This document shows positions 7,386-10,856 of a DNA stretch of 10,856 nucleotides, piece by piece (positions within the stretch are counted from its first letter, which is position 1; every line of letters starts with the position of its first letter). The translations under genes and the position numbers were made by a program. Source of the stretch: CAZEHS01 sp964649745 (GTDB lineage: Bacteria > Bacillota > Clostridia > Peptostreptococcales > Acidaminobacteraceae); the NCBI GenBank assembly GCA_964649745.1, contig CAZYQI010000061.1, positions 1 through 10,856 of the forward strand. The letters are read 5' to 3'. The notes beneath the pieces are model-generated. The model saw only the letters and a program-made list of their open reading frames with translations, was not told the DNA's origin and did not search any database.

Positions 7386-8379
7386 GCATACCTCTCCTGA
7401 TTCTTGGATCCACAATACCGTATAATACATTGGCTGTCATGTTTCCGACAAACACCATAATTGCCGTAACCATTACTATACCTAACAGCAGTGGGGCGTC
7501 GCCGCGCAGCCCGGCCGATACCGCTGACTGTCCCAATCCCGGGTATGAGAATACTTGCTCCACAAGTACCGAACCGCCGATAATCTCACTAAAAGAAGCA
7601 AATTGAAGTGTAATTGCGGGTAGAAGGACATTACGCAAGCTGTGATTCTTAACAATCCCTCGGAGGGTCTCTCCACGGGACCTTGCATATAAAATATAAT
7701 CCTGTCCCATTACTTCAATCATTTTTTCTCTTGTATGCAACGTAATATTCGCTATCCCAATGACGCTCAAAGTTACTGCGGGCAAAATCAAGTGTCGTAT
7801 TGAATCAACAAACGTAACATCCTCAGCTAACACCCCCATAGGGGCACTCAGTCCAATCGGAAATAACTTTAACCAAACAGAAAAGACGATCAATATCAGA
7901 ATCGCCAGCCAAAAGGTTGGCGCACTGGCGAGTAAAAATGAATATCCCTTGATCAATTTGTCCAAAATGCTATCTCTCGTCACACCAGCGACAACTCCGA
8001 GAAAAAAGCCCAGTAAACCGGACAACGTCCATGCCGTTAACATGAGCATGAGAGAACTGGCTATCTTATCGCCAATGACTTGTTCGACAGGTTGCCGGTA
8101 TATTAAGGACACTCCCATATCGCCCTGCAATAATCCTCCCAGCCAATTTAAAAATCGCCCGTGGAACGGTTCATTCATTCCAAAATAGTCCTGAAGGCGT
8201 TCCAATTCCGCCAGATCCAGACTGTCTTTGGCTTGCTGCCCCACATAGGATGCCACGGGGTCAATCGGGGATGCGTCTATTAATGCAAAGGAAATAAAGC
8301 TTACGGCTAAAAGTACCAGCACCAGTTTAAAGATATTACTGAGAGCCTTGACAATCTGATTGCCCAATATGCCGCTCAT
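7378..8379 (-). CDS. NikB/DppB-type permease of the riboswitch-controlled importer
   Basis: Inner-membrane permease, 333 residues, normal for the family. The N-terminal membrane helix spans about 16-34 and is followed by SPIDPVASYVG. The family motif GDMGVS is at 86-91. The coupling region QDYILYARSRGETLRGIVKN is followed by HSLRNVLLPAIT, very characteristic of OppB/DppB/NikB. GAGGGG lies about 7 nt before the ATG. The gene follows the binding-protein gene by 61 nt, which hold a strong hairpin, and overlaps permease C. NikB is favoured over DppB only by operon context (riboswitch and NikE-like ATPase), not by a diagnostic residue. Confidence 0.93.
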   Translation of the reverse strand: MSGILGNQIVKALSNIFKLVLVLLAVSFISFALIDASPIDPVASYVGQQAKDSLDLAELERLQDYFGMNEPFHGRFLNWLGGLLQGDMGVSLIYRQPVEQVIGDKIASSLMLMLTAWTLSGLLGFFLGVVAGVTRDSILDKLIKGYSFLLASAPTFWLAILILIVFSVWLKLFPIGLSAPMGVLAEDVTFVDSIRHLILPAVTLSVIGIANITLHTREKMIEVMGQDYILYARSRGETLRGIVKNHSLRNVLLPAITLQFASFSEIIGGSVLVEQVFSYPGLGQSAVSAGLRGDAPLLLGIVMVTAIMVFVGNMTANVLYGIVDPRIRRGMHG

Positions 8380-8401
8380 AAAATCACCCCTCTATCATTA
8401 T

Positions 8402-8429
8402 GTAAGCTCGCCCTTTCGGACGAGCTTAC
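8402..8429 (-). promoter_or_regulatory. Intercistronic GAAA-tetraloop hairpin between binding-protein and permease genes
   Basis: On the minus strand GTAAGCTCGTCC (one arm) and GGGCGAGCTTAC (other arm) form a 12-bp stem, with one G-T pair, closed by a GAAA tetraloop. No T-tract follows (next bases ATAATGATAG), so it is not a standard intrinsic terminator. It begins 11 nt past the stop of the binding-protein gene. A hairpin here is expected to protect the upstream message from 3' exonucleases and raise the amount of binding protein. That role is inference. Confidence 0.7.
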
Positions 8430-8440
8430 TGATGTTCTAT

Positions 8441-10042
8441 TTATTTGTCCCAGAACCATCTATTCACGTTGTCACAAATAAACCATCCTGTATCGTGTGG
8501 GATGATTTGTTCTTTTACAACATTCAATCCTTCTCTGGCAAAATAAATCTGATCTACTGTCACTATAAAGACGAATGGGCAGTCGCCGTCAGTAGCGTAG
8601 CCAGTGGTGCCATCCCATGCTGCAAGCTTAAAATGGTCATAAGATTCTTCCAATGTTTTAGCCGCCAAGCCATCGTTCATGTGCTTATCTACAACTTTAT
8701 TTGAATAGACAGCACGGTTCTTACCGGTATAAAATCTACCGATATCGCTTATAGGAGAATAGGAACCTCCGCCAATAATATTTGGAGTAGAATATGTCAG
8801 TGGATCGATATCTTCCCATGCCATGCCGCCCTTAATATTAATTTTTATTCCGAATGCATCCAGCATTTCTTTAACGGCCATAATGATGCCTTGGCGGCCG
8901 GCGTCATCCATGCAGGTTACTGTGATTTCTGCAACAAGGCCATCCTTTTCATATATACCATCCCCGTTCAGTACCCAGCCGTCGGCCTTCATAATGGATT
9001 TTGCTTTTTCAAGATTATACTCTACTTTAACTGCCTCGTTCTCCCAAGGAAGGCCAGGGCTGGCGCTGAACGCCGGAGATGCATACCCCAAGAAAACAAC
9101 ATCTGCAATTTTTTGCCTGTCTATAACGTACGACATCGCTTGTCGCACTGCCAGATTGCTGGTAACAGCGTTGCCACCTTCAACTTGTTTATCACCATTT
9201 ATTGTTGTCACCATATTCCCGGCAGGTATCACAGGCAAGTTCAGCTCTCTGTGATCAGTGGTTTTAAAAGCTACAACTTCATATCCAGAAATCGGAGCTT
9301 TTGTGTAAGAAGCACTCGTATAAGCAATGTCCACTTGACCAGCCTGAGCTGCAGCATATGCCGCTTCCTCAGTCATAAAAGCAACTGTCATCTGCTTCAT
9401 TTTTGATACTTCGCCATAATAGCCAAGGTTAGCTTCAAATATTACCTGCTCACCTTTATCCCACTGTTTGAGCATATAAGGTCCAGATCCAATAGGATTC
9501 TCCCCGTAGGTAGCCGGATCGTATGCGTGCTCCGGCACAATGCCAACAAACGCCACAATGTAGGCAAATGGTAAGTATGGTTTATTTAAGGTGAGCTTCA
9601 CTGTTGTGTTGTCGATTGCCTCAGCTTTTTCAAACATAGAAAGGTCTCGGGTGGATACATTTCTCTTAGCAGTATTAAACGTAAAAGCAACGTCCTTTGC
9701 TGTAAGCGCAACGCCATCTGTGAACTTCACATCGGAACGTATTTTGAATGTCCAGACCAATCCATCATCAGAAATGGAGTATTCCGTAGCAAGGTCGTTG
9801 CCAATTGTAACATCATCCTTGACTGTTATCAGCGTACTTTGAACTAATGGGTCATTCATACTTTTACCCCAACCAGTGATTGGGTCGAAACCGGCTTCGG
9901 GTTCGGCATCTTGCTGCATTGCGATGATGACGCTACTTGCTTCATTTTTGGGTAGTGTTTCAGTTGGGCTGGATGCACAACCGACTAACACTGTGGCCAT
10001 TATGACCACGATGCTTAACATTCGAATAAACGTCCTTTTCAT
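8441..10042 (-). CDS. Family-5 substrate-binding lipoprotein (NikA-like), candidate cobalt/nickel-complex binder
   Basis: Extracellular solute-binding lipoprotein of the Nik/Dpp/Opp family, 533 residues. A signal peptide (basic MKRTFIRM, hydrophobic core) ends in lipobox LVGC with Cys22. Family-5 features follow: DGLVWTFKIRSDVKFTDG (93-110), then AKDVAFTF and GENPIGSGPYMLKQWDKG. Near the mature N-terminus is FDPITGWG...PLVQSTL (52-71), a form I associate with metal-type rather than peptide-binding members; that link is from memory. GAGGTG lies about 8 nt before the ATG at 10042. It is the first transporter gene after the B12 riboswitch leader, so cobalt or a cobalt chelate is the likely cargo; nickel or a peptide remains possible. 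Confidence 0.92.
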   Translation of the reverse strand: MKRTFIRMLSIVVIMATVLVGCASSPTETLPKNEASSVIIAMQQDAEPEAGFDPITGWGKSMNDPLVQSTLITVKDDVTIGNDLATEYSISDDGLVWTFKIRSDVKFTDGVALTAKDVAFTFNTAKRNVSTRDLSMFEKAEAIDNTTVKLTLNKPYLPFAYIVAFVGIVPEHAYDPATYGENPIGSGPYMLKQWDKGEQVIFEANLGYYGEVSKMKQMTVAFMTEEAAYAAAQAGQVDIAYTSASYTKAPISGYEVVAFKTTDHRELNLPVIPAGNMVTTINGDKQVEGGNAVTSNLAVRQAMSYVIDRQKIADVVFLGYASPAFSASPGLPWENEAVKVEYNLEKAKSIMKADGWVLNGDGIYEKDGLVAEITVTCMDDAGRQGIIMAVKEMLDAFGIKINIKGGMAWEDIDPLTYSTPNIIGGGSYSPISDIGRFYTGKNRAVYSNKVVDKHMNDGLAAKTLEESYDHFKLAAWDGTTGYATDGDCPFVFIVTVDQIYFAREGLNVVKEQIIPHDTGWFICDNVNRWFWDK

Positions 10043-10163
10043 TTCTTTTCACCTCAACATTTTATTTGAATACACAAGATGACTACTTCCTGCATACAGG
10101 CGAATCCATCTGTGTGGTATCCCTAAAACAACAAACAGCTAAGGACAATTCGTGCAGTCTTGC
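10043..10163 (-). other. Leader segment between small ORF and binding-protein gene
   Basis: 121 nt with no convincing promoter. It holds a short hairpin CCTG-TATG-CAGG and, next to the binding-protein ATG, the ribosome binding site GAGGTG. Nothing else recognisable was seen. Confidence 0.5.
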
Positions 10164-10295
10164 CTAATCCTCATGTCTGTGATGTAAATTCAGTGTATGC
10201 CTATACTCATGTTCTATATCTTTATGGGTATGCTGATCGTTATGGTTTTCAGCAGCTTCAAAATAGGGGCAATCTGCTATACGTGTCATGGCCAT
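10164..10295 (-). CDS. Possible histidine-rich small protein (43 aa), candidate metal-binding peptide
   Basis: An open frame read directly from the sequence: ATG at 10295 (or ATG at 10289) to TAG at 10164-10166. The product begins MAMTRIADCPYF and ends RHTLNLHHRHED. It has 8 His in 43 residues (positions 18, 22, 24, 29, 33, 38, 39, 41), 9 acidic residues and one Cys, with no hydrophobic helix. A TGA lies immediately before the first ATG, so it cannot extend upstream. The ribosome binding site is poor: AGGA is about 23 nt away. It lies between the riboswitch terminator and the binding-protein gene, so it would share the B12-controlled transcript. A cobalt/nickel-binding or buffering role is inference. 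It may instead be a gene remnant or a chance ORF. I recognise no family. Confidence 0.4.
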   Translation of the reverse strand: MAMTRIADCPYFEAAENHNDQHTHKDIEHEYRHTLNLHHRHED

Positions 10296-10346
10296 TCATA
10301 ACGTCACTATAAGATTTTTCCTATTACAAAAATCATTCTGATTTCC

Positions 10347-10393
10347 AAAAAAATAAGTCACGCTTTTAACGAATCGTTAAAAGCGTGACTTAT
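10347..10393 (-). terminator. Riboswitch-linked intrinsic terminator (expression platform)
   Basis: A near-perfect 41-nt palindrome: arms 10353-10372 and 10374-10393 match over all 20 bases. On the minus strand it runs into seven T (10353-10347). It lies about 87 nt after the riboswitch aptamer and about 305 nt before the binding-protein ATG. In the plus direction no T-tract follows. This is a strong terminator, fitting transcription-termination control by cobalamin. I could not identify a convincing antiterminator by eye. Confidence 0.88.
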
Positions 10394-10402
10394 AAGACTA
10401 CA

Positions 10403-10422
10403 ACTAATAGTAAACTATTAGT
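10403..10422 (-). promoter_or_regulatory. Small hairpin between aptamer and terminator
   Basis: The inverted repeat ACTAATAG-TTTA-CTATTAGT forms an 8-bp, AT-rich stem with a 4-nt loop, 9 nt before the terminator stem on the transcript. It could be part of the riboswitch switching region or a folding/pausing element. No function can be assigned from sequence alone. Confidence 0.4.
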
Positions 10423-10479
10423 CCTATTCTATAAAAATCAGTCTGCCTCCATCGCTCGTAGAGAATCTAAACTACATGC

Positions 10480-10672
10480 TTTGGCAGGTCTTCTGACTGT
10501 GGTTCAACTATATCTACCCCTTCCCAAAAATCCAATCAGCTACGCTAATCTTCTTCTCAGTGGTATCTGTAGATATATCCCCATTACAGCGGCGGGACCG
10601 TACAGGATTTACACCTGTTTCCCTTTTAATTCAAGCTACTCGTGTTATTGCACGATTAACTATGAAACCAAA
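10480..10672 (-). ncRNA. Cobalamin (B12) riboswitch, class I
   Basis: Read on the minus strand, the conserved B12-box blocks appear in order: AAAGGGAAACAGGTGTAAAT with closing CCTGT (P3), GGTCCCGCCGCTGT, ACCACTGAG (the CCACTG block), GGGAAGG, and AGTCAGAAGACCTGCC at the 3' end. TTTGG (10668-10672) can pair with CCAAA (10480-10484) as P1. AGGTGTAAATCCTGT and GAAGACCTGCC are the diagnostic parts. The aptamer binds adenosylcobalamin or a related form; family members normally repress B12 synthesis or cobalt/B12 uptake genes. It starts about 70 nt after the predicted transcription start and controls the Nik-type importer downstream through the terminator at 10347-10393. Confidence 0.96.
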
Positions 10673-10748
10673 CACTTGAACACTATTAAATTATCGAGCT
10701 GCTTTGCTTTGCAAGTCTATTTTGTTGCAATTACTAGGTTTCTTAGCA

Positions 10749-10777
10749 ATTCTATCAGTGCTAGATACTAAAGTCAA
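10749..10777 (-). promoter_or_regulatory. Sigma-A promoter of the riboswitch/importer operon
   Basis: TTGACT (10772-10777) and TAGAAT (10749-10754) with an exact 17-bp spacer, each one mismatch from consensus. Transcription would start near 10742, giving a 700-nt leader to the binding-protein gene that includes the whole riboswitch. Confidence 0.85.
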
Positions 10778-10856
10778 CGCAATAATGTGCTTCATATTAT
10801 ATTTTCTGAACGATAAGCGATAATGTCCTGTTATAACATAAAGGATTATGTCCCAA
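10778..10856. other. AT-rich region upstream of the riboswitch promoter, no gene seen
   Basis: 79 nt of AT-rich DNA reaching the window edge. It contains the short inverted repeat CATAA-AGGA-TTATG (10837-10850) and the direct repeat CGATAA (twice, around 10811-10822). No coding frame or recognisable site can be supported here. Confidence 0.4.

Noticed and set aside
8891..9406. Plus-strand open frame of 171 codons
   Set aside because: It is antisense to the binding-protein gene and resembles no known protein.
10101..10137. Second promoter just before the binding-protein gene (TTGTCC, 17 bp, TAGGGA)
   Set aside because: The -10 matches consensus at only two of six positions.
10043..10163. Possible further metal riboswitch directly before the binding-protein gene
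   Set aside because: Only a 4-bp hairpin is visible and no conserved block of a known metal-sensing RNA was found.
10385..10771. Plus-strand open frame of 128 codons
   Set aside because: It runs antisense through the cobalamin riboswitch and promoter, has no good ribosome binding site and no recognisable domain.
10848..10856. ATG after AAAGG at the right edge as a divergent plus-strand gene start
   Set aside because: Spacing from AAAGG to the ATG is only about 3 nt, no plus-strand promoter is visible, and only three codons fit in the window.

Overview
The window reads as the chromosome of an anaerobic, Gram-positive-type bacterium, most likely in Clostridia. This is an inference from the style of the sequence: lipoprotein signal peptides on both binding proteins, strong AGGAGG-type ribosome binding sites, textbook sigma-A promoters, U-tract terminators, moderate GC and a class-I cobalamin riboswitch. 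No single gene fixes the genus. Every supported gene lies on the minus strand, in two consecutive ABC-transporter operons that read from high to low coordinates.

Right half (about 10777 down to 4825): a five-gene Nik/Dpp/Opp-type importer follows a leader of about 700 nt. The order along the transcript is: sigma-A promoter (10749-10777), cobalamin (B12) riboswitch (about 10480-10672), near-perfect hairpin plus U-tract terminator (10347-10393), a possible 43-residue histidine-rich small ORF (10164-10295), lipoprotein substrate-binding protein, a 12-bp GAAA-tetraloop hairpin, permease B, permease C, ATPase D, ATPase E, and a weak terminator. The proteins look like the nickel/peptide family. Control by a B12 riboswitch makes cobalt, or a cobalt chelate, the most economical substrate hypothesis: when B12 is plentiful the leader should terminate and cobalt import stop.

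Left half (4766 down to 57): a complete high-affinity branched-chain-amino-acid type importer in the order livK-livH-livM-livG-livF. livK has its own promoter, with a 9-nt tandem repeat across the -35. A hairpin/U-tract attenuator sits between livK and livH, and livHMGF are tightly packed or overlapping. A terminator follows livF. A second, oppositely oriented terminator at 13-38 shows that a convergent plus-strand gene probably ends at or just before the left edge.

The parts most worth a second look are the riboswitch-controlled metal-type importer, the histidine-rich small ORF between riboswitch and binding protein, and the RNA hairpins placed after each binding-protein gene. No mobile element, CRISPR array, tRNA or rRNA was seen.
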